The notes under the pieces were generated by a model that saw only the letters and a list, made by a program, of their open reading frames with translations, had not been told where the DNA came from and made no database searches. DNA of 64,000 bases from Syngnathus acus (taxonomy: Eukaryota; Chordata; Actinopteri; Syngnathiformes; Syngnathidae), in NCBI RefSeq assembly GCF_901709675.1, contig NC_051108.1, positions 2,604,001 through 2,668,000 of the forward strand, in the 5' to 3' direction. Below are positions 13,819 through 27,227 of this stretch, piece by piece (position 1 is the stretch's first letter; every line of letters begins with the position of its first letter). The position numbers were made by a program, and so were the translations under genes.

Positions 13819-14958
13819 CACAGGTGTCAAACTCAAGGCCCGGGGGCCAGATACGGCCCACCACATCATTTTATGTGGCCCGCAAAGACAAATTGTGCAT
13901 CAACTTGTCGATACTAAAATTGCAAATTGTCTTCACTTTTAAAAAATAGAGATATTGATCAAGTTTTATTATCATGCATCTTTTTCAAATATCTGTTTTT
14001 ACTCATCTCTGATTTCAAAAGTGTTGTTATTCATCATTTTGTTGTGTAGCTTATACTGTATATCAGTGTTTCCCAACCACTGTGCCGCGGCACACTGGTG
14101 TGCCGTGAGAGATGTTCAGTTGTGCCGTGGGATTGTCCACTATTAATTACGGAGCGCATTGTAAACAGGATCGCCAAACCACTGGTCAGTTCGCGCAAGG
14201 CCTGGTCAGCCACTTGCTAATCGTGCATGCATGGAGAATCGGAGAATCTTGAAATGTTATGCTCTGTCGGTCTGATTGTGCTGCATTGGCACATATTCAG
14301 TTTATGTGTGTGTTGCTGTGTGATTTTGCTAACAGTGACAGACACTATGACGGTTGTGGTGCGTTTGTGGTCCAATGGAAATCAGAGCATGCAGTTCAAC
14401 CGGAGAACCTGGATTGGTTATTTTTCACATACATAAAATAAACAGTCAAGTCGAGACACATCGACTGTGATAGCCACTCAGCTGCTGTCAGAACAGCAGA
14501 GCGTCATTAAAAGTGACTTTGTTCTTATTGTTGCAATATTTATAGACCTAGTCTAAAACAGTAAACAAAATCACGTTGATTCTTTTATTTTATTCACAAT
14601 CACTTTAAATAGTTTATTTCTTACACCGTCTAAAACCTTTTTAAAAAACAGTCACTTTTATTTTAAAAAAAGGAATACAATTTAAAGAATATTTAGTATT
14701 TATTTCTATTAAATTATTCGACTCTCCATACATATATATATAGGAATAGGACTTTACGTCTTTCGTTGTAATATAACTGATTTTAATATAGGAGCATAAC
14801 AGATTTTTGTTGGCGGTGTGCCGCGAGATTTTTTCCAATGAAAAGGTGTGCCGTGAATGAAAAAAGGTTGGGAAACACTGCTGTATATCATAATGGCCCT
14901 CTGAAGGAAACTATGATTATGATGCGGCCCTCGACAAAAATGAGTTTGACCACCCCTG
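13819..14958. mobile_element. Non-autonomous hAT-type element (outer, interrupted)
   Basis: Ends are imperfect inverted repeats (5' caggtgtcaaactca, 3' tgagtttgaccacccctg). They are flanked by an exact 8-bp target duplication, cattagaa, at 13811-13818 and 14959-14966. Eight-bp duplications and this terminal motif are typical of hAT elements. No transposase frame is present. The inner element at 14064-14880 was inserted later and splits it. Removing the insertion leaves about 315 bp of outer element. Confidence 0.88.
14064..14880. mobile_element. Non-autonomous hAT-type element (inner, nested)
   Basis: An 817-bp element with perfect 15-bp terminal inverted repeats (cagtgtttcccaacc and its complement) is flanked by an exact 8-bp duplication, ctgtatat, at 14056-14063 and 14881-14888. 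Subterminal regions are rich in 'gtgccgcgg/gtgccgtga' motifs. The short frames inside show no transposase signature, so it must be mobilised in trans. Perfect repeats and duplication suggest a fairly recent insertion. Confidence 0.93.
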
Positions 14959-15220
14959 CATTAGAAGATGAGTCACCTTTTCGATTCATATTGTTCAGGT
15001 CGAAATCGGTTTGTTTTGAAATTTATTCAACACTATGTACCATCCATTTTAATAGTTATTTTAAATCTTTTTTTTAAATATATTTTAATCACAATGTTCA
15101 TGTTGTTTGTGTCAAAAGGTTGTCTACTGTACCCAAAAGGACCAAATCACAAGATTCAGCATTATCACGATGACCCACCCCCACCCAATGCTGACATCAT
15201 GTTTTACTTTGTGAAACATT

Positions 15221-15321
15221 TGACCTTTGGCCTGCCACAAGGACTGCTCAGACTTTGGAACCAGAGCAACACATTTGCAAGTCCCGCTAATCACATCCAG
15301 CAAGAGGGCCGAGATATAAAA
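15221..15321 (+). promoter_or_regulatory. Promoter of downstream apob: DR1 (HNF4-type) and TATA box
   Basis: TGACCTTTGGCCT (15221-15233) reads on the other strand as a DR1 nuclear-receptor site, AGGCCA-A-AGGTCA. A TATAAAA box follows at 15315-15321, placing transcription start near 15345, about 60 bp before the ATG. Human APOB is known to be driven by an HNF4-type element just upstream of its start site, so this arrangement fits a liver/intestine/yolk-cell gene. Confidence 0.6.
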
Positions 15322-15405
15322 GCCTTCAAATAAAGCACACGGATTAGTCTTCAGTGAAAGAGGAGGATTCATTTGACCTCAAGGCTTCCAGGTGCTGAGC
15401 CCAAC

Positions 15406-18400
15406 ATGGGACGTACCAGGATCTGCCTTCTGTTGCTGCTAGGAACATGCGCCCTAGCCCGTAAGTAATGTTCAGTTTGATGACATTTATATGTATTTTT
15501 TGAGTGAATGCATTATTTTTTGGGCGGGGGGGCTTTTCTTTCCAGAGCAAGATGGAGGAAGTGTGGATGAACAACCTCCAACATGCCTCTGTAAGTTTAC
15601 ATTGGTATCATACTAGGCGGTCTGTCAAATACTTCGAAATTCACACTGATGTAGTACAGCAATATTTTCAATGTTTATTTTGATACAGGTCTTATATTGG
15701 ACCTAGTTCAAGTCTAACTGATTTTTAAACACACATTTCAGTGGCTAAAAGGTTTAGGAACTTCAGGCGCTTTGTGTACGACTATGAGGCTGAGACCTTC
15801 AATGGCGTTCCCGGAGCCACCGATAACAAAAGCGGCCCCAAAGTCTCCTGTCAAGTACGTCTCACAGACTAAGATTCTTCACCCTGTCATGATCGTGAGA
15901 ATTGTGACTAAACATCATGGACTGCGCAGGTTGAGCTTGAAGTGCCTCAGACCTGCAGCTTCATCCTACGAACCACAAAATGCTCCCTGAGCGAGATCTT
16001 TGCTGTGGATGAGAACGGGAATGCGTTGTACCGCCCCGCTGCTGGAAATCAGGTCTTCAAAGCTGCCATGGCTAAGTAAGTCTACTCTCCCATTTCTAAA
16101 GGAAAAAAAAAACATTTTTAATAATATTCATGTAGCAAGAAAGGTGACTGATATCTGTCCACCTTATCAGGAACCCACTGAAGATCACCGTTGAGCGGCA
16201 CACTGATGTAAAAATCTTCCCTGAGGAAGATGAACCGGTCAACATCTTGAACATCAAGAGAGGAATTGTGTCCTCTCTCCTTGTTCCCGTTATGGAAGAA
16301 GAGAAGAACAACAAAATGGTGAGAGAGCCGTGAGCTATTCGACGCGAAGAGTCATCCAACCATAAACATGTTGCGCAATGACTCGATAATCTGGAACAGT
16401 CATGGCTGATAAAATGCACATAGGTCATTGTGTTCCCGCGTCAACATGCAGGGCAAAGTCTCAGATAACTTTATCACTGGCGGAACGTCACCTGCTCATA
16501 TAATGGGCTTTTAATCTGGTGTATTGATTTAACAATCTGATTGGTGTAAACCGAAAACATGTTTGTGATGTCTTCAGTTTGAACGACAATTTTTTTCTAC
16601 CCAGCCCACCGTGTATGGCATCTGCTCCACCGACTTCACAGTCAACGCCAGAGGAGACATCGCCACCGACGTAACTGTCAGCAGGGACCTTTCCAGGTGT
16701 GATGGCTTCAGCGCTCACAAACAGGCCACCAGTCCCCTGGCTCTCATCTCAGGAATGGTAAAGGCCTTACGGTGGTTTCTCGTCAAATCAAAACTCCACT
16801 TCCTTCTTAAAAATATTTTTATTCCATCAATAAGGCCAATGAAGTATTTTACGAGAATGTATCTCTCCGCTTTCAGCACTATCCTTTATCCAAGATGATC
16901 AGCAGCCACCAGACTTGCAACTACAAATTTGACAACCAGAAGAAGCACATGACCGGTGGAACCTGCACAGAGAAGCATCTTTTCCTGCCCCTCTCCCACC
17001 AGTAAGTAGAGAAAGTAATCATAAGCAAAATTTAATTAAAAAACAAAAGGACATTTTTCATCTGAATGTTCTTCCTGTTTTGACATAGGAACGAATACGG
17101 AATCTCCACTCTGGTGAAGCAGACCGTGACTCTGAGAGAGACCACCAAGATCAACGACAGAGTCTTCGATCGCAGTTAGCGTTTCTCCTTTTCGAAAGTG
17201 CTTCGATCTCTCCGATATTGCGCATAACACGCCATGTAATGCTTTGTGAACAGATGAAGCCCTCGTCCGGTTCTTGCCAATGGAACTTGTTGACAGCAAG
17301 TCCCCCGTACAAACCAAAGACGCTGCCATGACCACAATGCAGCAGCTGAAGACCCTTTCCCAGACCACTAATGGCGAGCAGCGTGCTTCCCTCTTCCACA
17401 AACTGGTATCTGAGCTACGTGGCCTGAATCCCGACGTCTTGGGTTCTACTGCGCTTGAAATGATGGCCATATCCGACACCCTGACCATGCAAGCTCTGGT
17501 CCAGTGCGGTACTCCGGAGTGTACCAGCGCCACGCTGAGGGTTTTCAGGTCCTTTGACGAATCCGCCGTTGAAGTCGACGTAGCAGTTTATGCCCTGGCA
17601 ATGCTGCCCAACCCCTCACGCCTCATGGTCAAGGATATTCTGGCCATGGCTCAGAACAAGAAGAGCAAGCCCATCATGTATGCCTTGAGCAATGCAGTCA
17701 AGAAGTAAGTCAACATCAGGAGTGTTGCGGTGCTTGTGAAGAATCTAACATCAAATCTTCATCGCTAGGCTGTACCAGGCTGAGGAGAAAGTCACTCCAG
17801 AGATCACGGCCGCTTCGGACTTCATGGCTTCCCTTCTGGGCCCAGATTGCTCTGGGGAGAAAGATCTGACCTTCCTGACTTTGAGGGTTGTAGGGAACAT
17901 TGGAGATGTGATGGAAGCTGCTGACCCCGCTATTAAGAACACCCTGCTGAAATGCATGAGGCAGCCGGCCACCACGCTCGCTGTTCAGCTCGCTGCCATC
18001 CAGGCGTTCAGAAGAATGTCTCTGACAGATGAGGTAACAGACACTCGCAATCTTTCGGTTTTCCACAAATGTACTGATAAACGTCCATTTTCTCGCGCAG
18101 GTTCGCTCGAACCTCCAAAAGGTCAGCCAGTATCCGAGAGGTGCCGTGCAGAAACGTCTTGCAGCGTACTTGATTCTGATGAGAAATCCTCAAAATAGTG
18201 ACATCGAAATGGTGAAGAAGATCCTGACACAGGAGGAGAACGAGCAGGTCAAATCTTTTGTGAGCTCCCATGTCTACAACATCATCTCCTCCACTGATCC
18301 TGAAACCCAAAAGTAAGATTCATTATTAATTATCAAACAATATCCAGATATGTTAAGGGAGATTTCTTCTTTAGGCTTGGCAAGAAGATTTTGGATGCTC

Positions 18401-21400
18401 TGCAGGACAACGCGGTGGACACACACAATGACTACAGAACAAAGTCTCGTAATTACAAGCTGGGTTTGGCAAATGAAAACTTGCAGGCCAATATTCAGGG
18501 CAATGTGATCTTTGACCCGAGCAACCAGCTGCCTAGAGAAATCATGATGGAATCTACCCTCAAAGCTTTTGGCTACAACATGGACATGTGGGAGGTATGA
18601 TGAACATTTGACAATCGTTGGAAGATAAACTGCAAAAATGAACTCAACCTTTGCTGTTTCCGAATCTTGTGATAGTTTGGAATCGAAGGAAAAGGCTCGG
18701 AGCCATCCATTGAGGCTTTGTTCGGAAAGAACGGGTTCTTCCCAGACACGTTGTCAAAAAGTCTGTACTGGGCGGAGGATAAGATGCCAATCAAGATGAT
18801 GGAAGTTCTCGACAAGTGGTTTGCGCCCTTGAAATCAGAAGGACAGAAGGTAAATAGTGGGTTCAATTGATTCCATTTTCGCTATGCGTTCATGTCGCCA
18901 TTAAACGATCCCAAATATTTCCCCAAGGCCCCTGAAAATCTGATGCGAGAAATTGTCGGCAACTTCAACAAGCTGGTAAAGGATTTGCAGAATCAAGAAT
19001 CTCCAGAGGCCATGGCCTACCTGAAGATGATGGGAACGGAGCTCGGCTACATCAAGGCCAGCGATCTGAAGTTTATTGTCGATAATGTTCAAATGTATGC
19101 AGAGACTTTCCTCAAGATTCTTCCTACCCAGGTATGACTTTTTTTTATTTCGTGACTTTTTTTTTTTGTTTAAAGAACGAGATGAGAAGATTTGAAGGTA
19201 TTCTTGTTTCTTTTTATTAGGTTGTGGCTAAACTGATGTCCAGCACAGACAATGAGATGTTTGTCCATTACATGTTCATGGACAACAAATTTGTCCTTCC
19301 AACTGCCTCTGGGTTACCTTTGACCTTTTCTCTGTCTGGCACTTTTACTCCCGGAGCTAAGGGTGGACTTCACATCTCCCCAAATGTGGTAAAAAAAAAA
19401 ATCTTATTGTCATCACTAGCCAAATATATTGACTGTATCACCTACAAAGCTTTTTGTCCATTTAAACGCAGAACGAACTGTTGTTCAAGCCGTCTGTTGG
19501 CGTTGAGTTTGTGACCCAGATGGGCGTCCACGTCCCCGAATTTGTCGTCTCTGCCGTGGAGATGCACACCAGCTTGTATCACGAGAGCGCACTCAATGCT
19601 AAACTATCCGTCGAGCAAAACCAGGTCAAGCTCTCTATCCCGGCCGCACAGGGCCCAGCAAAGCTTTTGAAAATCAGGTAAAACCAAACCCAAAAATGTC
19701 ATTAAATGTTTGGGTATTAAAAAGGATTTTTGTTGTCTGTTTTAGCAATCGCGTGATGATTGTTGGCGACGGCAAGGCTGTCGTAATCCCACACAATTTG
19801 GGTGACGCAAACTGTGACTCCTTCGTTGGATTCAAGTATTGCACGAAAAAACTTCACGTCGATGCACGCGGTAAAAGTGACGCGCCTTACTTCCCTCTGG
19901 CCGGAGAGACGATGTAAGTTGAGAAATACGGAATGACATCGTTTAAGCCTTTGACGAAATCTTTGGATTGTTCACCTCAGGTTTGAAGTTGACGTCGAGC
20001 CGAAGGTTTCGTACACGGCCACCATTGCGTACGCGCTCCTCAGTGAAGGAAAAGATGGCCACCAGAAGGTTGATTCCCTGAAGATGACTCTGAACGCTGA
20101 AGGTATGCGTGTCATTTTTTTTCTTCTGAGAATAGTTCCCTCATCTCTCAGCATCACATTTGAAGCTTTTCCAACTTTGCAGGAGCTCAAGCCGCCGAAG
20201 CTTCGGCCACCATGAAGTACAACCGAAACAGGAACGTCTTTACCAGCCAAATGGAGATCCCCGACCTCGATGTCCAAGCTGGAGTCGAGGTGGGCTTGAC
20301 TGACAGCAGCACCAAAGGCAAAACCCTTACTGTTGAGATTTCCAACAAGAATGTGCCACAGCTCACTCTGACCGGTCACGCCCAGTGAGTAAACCACAAA
20401 CTCGAAACCTTAACCTGGCCCAAAACTCCAAGCTCTAATTTGACATTTTGTATTTTCTAGGCTTCAGGCCATGACTGAAGGCATGCTGCAGGTTCAGTTG
20501 GAGGTCCCCTCTCTGAAGACAGATGCTACCATCTCTGCTACCATGACTGACAGTGGCACCAATGGCCAAGAATTCACTTTTGAGATCCAAAGTGATATGA
20601 AGCTCCCAGAGACTTCCTCCATTCAATCAGTCACATTCAAATACGGTATGTCCAAATTCACAACATATAATGTTCCTTCCAGATGCTAAACAATACCCTA
20701 TTCTGTACCTATTGCAGGCAACGACGAAGCTGAGGTTAAGCTGAGGTCAAACATGAATGCTGAGACCAAACTCCTGGTGCCTTACACTAAAGCTCTGAGG
20801 ACCTGGGTCGGACAAATTGCCAAGGATTCTATGGATCGTCAGATTGTCAACACTGACATGAAATTGCGTCACATTGTCAACAAGGCAGTTGAAGTGAGTT
20901 TGCTCTTTTTTCGGAGACTTAATAGGCATTCAAATGTAAAAAAAAAAAATCTCCTTTCTCTCCTTAGGCCAGCAACATCTGGATGAACAAAATATCAGTC
21001 CATGTCCCCTATGTAGAGACTCTGAGGAACAATATTGCAAAGGTGGAAATGCCTTCCATGCCTGAGAACCTATTCATGAATATGTAAGAGAAATATTCCT
21101 TTCTAATTGTTAAAAAAATATATAAAAGCGACCACCGTTTTACTTAATTGGTTTCTGTTTTAATTCAATCATCAGGGAAAGCAAATTCCGATACCAGTTC
21201 AACAAGAACTACGTGACCATCCGAATCCCTCTGCCACTTGGAGGCAAATCTTCCGAGGAGTTGTTCAACATGCCCTCGCTCGGTGCGGAGCTTGCGAGGC
21301 AGCGGATCGAAACTCCCAAATTTACCATCCCTGCCGAGCGAGAGGTCACTCTGCCGCTTCTTGGGATGGTGGACGTGTCTGCGAAGATGAACAGCAACTA

Positions 21401-24400
21401 TTACAACTGGGAGACAACAGTGTCGGCGGGTAACAATACCGTGGACTCTCCAAACTATTTGGCCAAGTTCAAAGTTCAGGCTCACAGTCCGCTCAATCTT
21501 CTGTCTTTCACGGCTGAGGGTAATTTGATTTCTTTGACTGAGCATATAAAAAAAAGAATTTCAACAATGACACGGTATTATAATGTCACTGTTTTGTTTT
21601 TTTCTTTAAAGGAGCTACAGAAGTTACTGATACAGATGAGAAAACACTGAGATTCACCCTGAGCGGCTCGCTGGGGCACGAATTTGTGAGTACAAGGCTT
21701 AACATAGAGGAGACTATTGCCGTCTCAGACAATGTAACGTCCTCGGGAAAATACAACATCCAAGCCGCTTCCCCGCTGGGTTTGCGAACATCTCTGGATC
21801 TCACCAAGAAGTTCACGCTCGATTCAGCCAAGCTATTGGGCGACATCAATGCCGACGGAAGTGTCAGCGTTGGATCTTTAACTGCTAGCACCACCTATCT
21901 CAACACCTTCTCATCCGACCGTGTCAAGAAGGAACTCCGATTGGAGAGCATACTGAGAGCAAACTCGGACATCCTGAAAGTTACCAATAAGATCAAGGCT
22001 ATATACGCAAATGAGAATCTTAATATCGAGTCCAACACCAACATTAACAGTGACCCCGTTAAACACTCGACTAAAATCACCCTCGACTATAAGGATGTCA
22101 AACTGAGCCTTGTCTCAAACTCGGTGACAAAAGCCGGTAAGAGAACACTCCAGAGCCAAGTTGAGTTCACAGCTTCCGAAGCTCAAGCCAGCCTCCGGAT
22201 CGGCAGTACCGCTGAAGATACAGTCAACCGCGCCTACTCTTTGCTCACCGGTTCCTTGAATCCCTCAGGCTTAGAGCTCAATGCCGATGCCTCCATGAAC
22301 ATCTTTTCAAGCCTGGCTTCTCACAAGGCAACGTTGGCCCTCAACGCCAACGGCCTGACCACCAGCTGCACCACGACTGCTCAGCACAACCGACTGACAT
22401 TTGAGAATATTTTCCACAGTGGACTTGATGCCAATGGTGCCACCATGTCTCTCACCACAAAGGGGGGCATCCAAGGCAACAAAGTTGACTTTAACGTCGA
22501 GGGAAAACTCGCAAGCTCCGAAGTCTACCTCAATGGGATCTTGAACGGCGACATCTCGGCGTTCAACACAAGAAACACCATGAACTTCAGAGTAAGCGAA
22601 GATGGCCTCGTCTTATCCAGCAATATCGTTGGATCGTTAAACGAAATGAGGACTGGAAATTCAAATTCCCTTTCTCTTACGTCAAGATCTTTAACCCTCC
22701 ACACTAAGACAGACAATGTCCTTAGCGCAAGGAACTCCTACATGCATGACATCACAGTTACCATGGAGAAGCTGACAGCCTCTGTTATCATCAAAAATAT
22801 TCTGAAGATCATGGAGGTCAACTTTAACAATGAAGCCCGGTTGAAGGCTCAACCCTACAACATGGAGCTGACAGGAACACTGATGGGAGACTTCTCAGGC
22901 GATGAACTCAAGCACACTTATGAAGTCAAGTTTATGGACATGAGCCTGTCTACAAAGTGCAACACCAACGGTCAACTCCTGGGATCTCAGATAACACACG
23001 CCACGGATTTGGAAATTGCAGGCCTGACTGTGAAATTCAGCAACGACGCAGATTACAAATCTCAGTCTCTTCGTTTTGACAGTAAAATCAACGCTGCCGC
23101 CGAACCCTTCTCCCTTACCATCGACGCCTTGTTCAACTCAAACGGCGGAGTGTCTTTTTACGGACAGCAGAGCGGGGAACTTTACAGCAAATTCCTCTTG
23201 AAAGCTGAACCCCTGCTTCTCACGCATTCGTTCGAGTACAGAGGCTCGACCAGTCATGAGATGGAAGGCGGACCCGCAATCAAGACCAACGTGGACAACA
23301 AGCTCAGCGGCACCATGAGTCTTCGAGAGCAAAGTGTTCACCTGAAAGTTAAATCCAAGGTGAATGAGCACGCTTTGGATCAAGAATTCGAGGCCTACAA
23401 CAAAGCAGAGAGAATGGCCATTGACATGAGAGGAGCAGTCACCACAAACCTCTTGAGTGAAGACAGTCAAGTCTACAGTGTGTCTGGGTTTGTCAAGTAT
23501 GACAAGAACATGGATAGCCATTTCATCCAGATCCCTTTCACCGAGGACCTTCCAGCACTTATTGAAGATGTCAAAAAGACGGCGATGAGGCTGATGGACA
23601 ACAGCATCGAACTGCTGAAAGACATCAACACCAAGTATGACATCAGTATGACTATCCAGAAGAAAGTATCTGACCTGAAGAAGGCCGTTGACAACTTCGA
23701 CTTGAGCCTTTTTGCCCAAGACGTGAGAAAACGTGTCAACTCTGTCGAAAATGTCCTGACTAACCTGACGACCAAGTTGCCGACAGAAGTCATCAATCTG
23801 CTGAAAAGAGTCAAGGAGGCTATCACAGCTTGGATCGACAAACACGGCATCGCTGATCGATTCACTGTCATTTACAGAAAAACCGAGGAAATCCTGTCCA
23901 AGTACGAAGTTGAGAAGATGATCGGACAAGTGATGGATGAGGTTGTCAAAATGATGAAGCGGTATCAAGTGAGGGAAAAGATTCAGTCTGGATTTTCCCA
24001 CCTAAGGTCAATTGACATCAAGCCTTTGATCAAAAAGGTTCTGGTACCTATTCAGGATCTTACCAATGCGCTACACTCCTTTGACTTCAAACAGATGATT
24101 GACGACATGAAGGATTACGTCATGAGAATGGCGCTGAAAATTCAATCCTTTGATTATGACACATTAACACTGGATCTGAAAGAAAAAGTGACAGATTTGA
24201 GCAAGATTCCCTGTTTCGGAAAACTATACGGACAGTTTAAAATCAACACGCCGCATTACAAACTCAGGACTACCGCAGATCTGGCCAACACCACGACGAC
24301 AGCAGTCACACCGGAGTTCAAAGTGAACTTTAATTCTCAGGCCACATCTACTCTGAAGGTCCTCCAGTTCACCGTCGATGCCAATGCGCATTTGGCTGTC

Positions 24401-27029
24401 CCCGAGATGAGCCGTCTGGCAATTTCCGAGTATCTTAAGATCGATCAGTTGTCCTTCAAAGTGGACCACAAGGGAACGACGGAAATCGATGGCCTGTCAG
24501 GTCAAGGCTCTGCTGACACTACTGCAAAGATAGCAACGGCGTTGTATTCTGCTGATCTTGTCAGTAACATGTTGTACGCCTTGGAAGATGGACTCTCTGC
24601 AACGGTCAATACAAACTATAATCATGACCTCAACATGCCACCCCTCAACATTTTCACTCACGTGTCATCAACTCAAAAGACTAATCTCGCGCTGGGAGCA
24701 GGCTCCGCCCAACTGAAAATGAACACTCTGGCCAATGCCAAATACGCAATTCGGGATTACGCAGATGAGGTAACTCACAGCAGTGACATTGACGTAGTCC
24801 TGGATCTTCACACAGCCAAAGTGACTTTCGTCGGTGCAACCAGCTGCAAAGATTTGAAGTCCAATCAGAACGTGGTTGCAGATATCGGCATTTTCCGCCA
24901 CGCGATCGTTACTGCCAAAGTTGAAACGGAAACGCCTGTGATGAAGGGCAGCGTTTTTGACATGAAGTTCCAAGCTCGTGTTGAAGACATGCGAATTGAT
25001 CTTACTGCCACCCATGAGGCAAACCTGATTGAGGGAACTCTTACAAGCTCCGCCCTCGCCTTGATCACACCTACCGAGCTCACGTTTGACACCAAGAATA
25101 AGGGAAATTCCAAACTTTTCCTTCCGTTCAAGATGTCCGGAAAGATGGAGTTCGAGAATGACATCTCTCTTACCCTAAACTCCGAAGTGCAGCAAGCCAG
25201 CTGGACTGCAATGGCCAGACTCAACCAAAACAGATATTCCCATGATTTCAAAATGGATAATGGTGAAACTGAAATAAATGTCATTTGCCAGATGAACGGA
25301 GAAGCAAATCTTGACATCTTGAGGCGACCAATCGCTGTTCCTGAAATAGCGATGCCGTATTATGGAATGGGGACTGCAGAAGTGAAGTACTTCTCACTGT
25401 GGGAAGATGCTGGCCTCAGTAATCTCCTCACTACCACTAAGCAGACTTTTGACATGAGCTCCAAGATGAAATACATGAAGAACCCAGAACCCAAAATCCA
25501 GAGCATAAGGATTCCGAAGATGGGCGATTTGACCTACGAGTTTTCGATGAAAGCACCGATGATCACTCTGAAAAGCAATGCGAGCGTTCTCAACAAGGAC
25601 AGCTTCGTTGTCAAACTCGATGCATCCTCCTCATCGGAATGTGAGTTTCTGACAGGAAATATCCAAGGCAACACCAACGTTAACCTAGTCGGCGGTTTCA
25701 AGATGGCCTCGGTCCTTGTTGTAAAACATACGGTGTTGGAAGGAAGCCATGGTAGCACCATCATCTTAAGTTCTGAAAATCTTGACGCCTCCATCAGCAA
25801 TTTGCTAAAAGTCAATCTTCCTCATGAAACCATGGAAGTCCACCAGGAGATTACTGGAAACCGTCTTGTTTTCACTCTGTCCACCCCATCTGCTGGTCAC
25901 ATTGGAGTGCAGATGGAGACAGAGAAACCCGCACAAGCGAGAGCAAGACTCTATGGTCGCTACCCTGTAAGTACTTTTTTGCGAGTCACATTTTCATTGA
26001 ATTTCGAAACTAAATTCTAAAATGTTTTAACGATTTGTTGTTCTGCAGAGTGAACCACAAATGGACATTGATATCTTGGCCTTGAAGATGTCTGTGATGA
26101 ACTCTGAGAAGCTGAATATTCAGACTTCCTGGAACACGGAGATGCCATATGAGATTATACTTGGACTGAAGAAGAACGTACCTGTGGTCGTCCAAAGGGT
26201 CACCACTCCTGTCGTCGCGACACTCGAGCAAGCCAGAAAACACGGTACGGTGTGGTTGAATAAGGCCGTTGACAACTACGCGGCAGTTAATCCCTCCGAT
26301 ATTATGACATCGGTAAAAGATCAGGCCAATGTTATCGTTAGAAAATACCAACAGAGGGTCGAGACCTTTCTGGACGCTGTGATTACATTCCTGAGAGAAA
26401 CCAAGTTCCTAATCCCAGGGTATGCACAAAGACTGTCTGGGTTTGAGGTCTATCAAAATTGTCGTCGCTTTATCACTGATGTATGCGAGGAGGCATGTCA
26501 GAAAGTCTCAAAGTTTGTCTTATCAACCACCAAAGTAGTCTTTGAAGCAATTCCTGCTTCTGGAAGAGACTTGCTGACTGACTCGTTTAACGCTTTGATG
26601 AATGTCGAGGTGGGTGGCAACACAGTTGAAGATCTTCTCAGGGATTTTTCTCAACTAATTAAGAGGCTGCTCCAAATTCTAAAATCCCAAGATGCAATGA
26701 AGATTCCCGCCGTGATGATCGACTTATACCAGGAAGTCATCGACTCTCGTATCGTTACTAGTGTTGTTGAGCAGATTGAAACGTTCCATCGCATCATTAG
26801 CGGCTATTTTCAAACTGTTGCGACAGAAATTCAGACGATTCCCACTCAACAACTTCAGGCTGACATCAAATCCTCCACTGACTTGATGCTGAAATATGTG
26901 GATGCTTTCCATGCAGATGTTGTTCGAGTCCTAAAGGAGAAAAGTCAAACTTTGGAAAAATTCCTAAGAGTTGGTGACAGCCAGGTGGAATTGGATATTC
27001 CTTTCCCCTTTATTTCTCAGTTTAACTAA
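15406..27029 (+). CDS. apob: Apolipoprotein B, downstream tandem copy (complete, shortened)
   Basis: Complete second ApoB. The ATG at 15406 opens a signal peptide ([18 protein letters not shown]). Twenty-five exons: 15406-15460, 15546-15590, 15742-15854, 15930-16075, 16171-16318, 16605-16757, 16877-17001, 17089-17174, 17254-17704, 17769-18033, 18101-18312, 18375-18594, 18676-18849, 18928-19131, 19221-19388, 19472-19677, 19746-19913, 19981-20102, 20183-20384, 20461-20645, 20718-20893, 20968-21083, 21176-21519, 21612-25966 and 26049-27029. The sum is 9420 nt, 3139 aa. The N-terminal module aligns exon by exon with the upstream copy, except that 17769-18033 is one exon where the other copy has two. 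The large exon is 4355 nt against 6003 nt. It lacks about 400 residues before IPCFGKL and about 300 near the C-terminus, where it runs straight into sequence that is exon 28-like. The basic receptor-binding motif is replaced (around 25671-25709). Zebrafish also carries tandem apob genes (apobb.1/apobb.2). Confidence 0.97.
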
Positions 27030-27221
27030 CTTAACGGCTCAGTTTTTGGAACAGAAAGACCATTCCAAGAATGAAATACAAAACTGTACGCTAAATGTCG
27101 TCTGTATCTGCGATACTTGTCAGCCCTGATTTTATTATTACGCATTTTGTTCATTTCACACCGCCATCTTTTTTTGCCTCATTTGTATGTTGTATTGTAC
27201 TATTTAAATCCTGTTTCCGTC

Positions 27222-27227
27222 ATTAAA
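27222..27227 (+). terminator. ATTAAA polyadenylation signal of downstream apob
   Basis: The hexamer lies 190 bp after the stop codon, and the 3'UTR is otherwise featureless. The convergent rhob transcript appears to end about 600 bp further on, so the two tails probably do not overlap. Confidence 0.5.

Noticed and set aside
14227-14441. Short + strand frames between the apob copies
   Set aside because: They fall inside the inner hAT element and show no transposase similarity.
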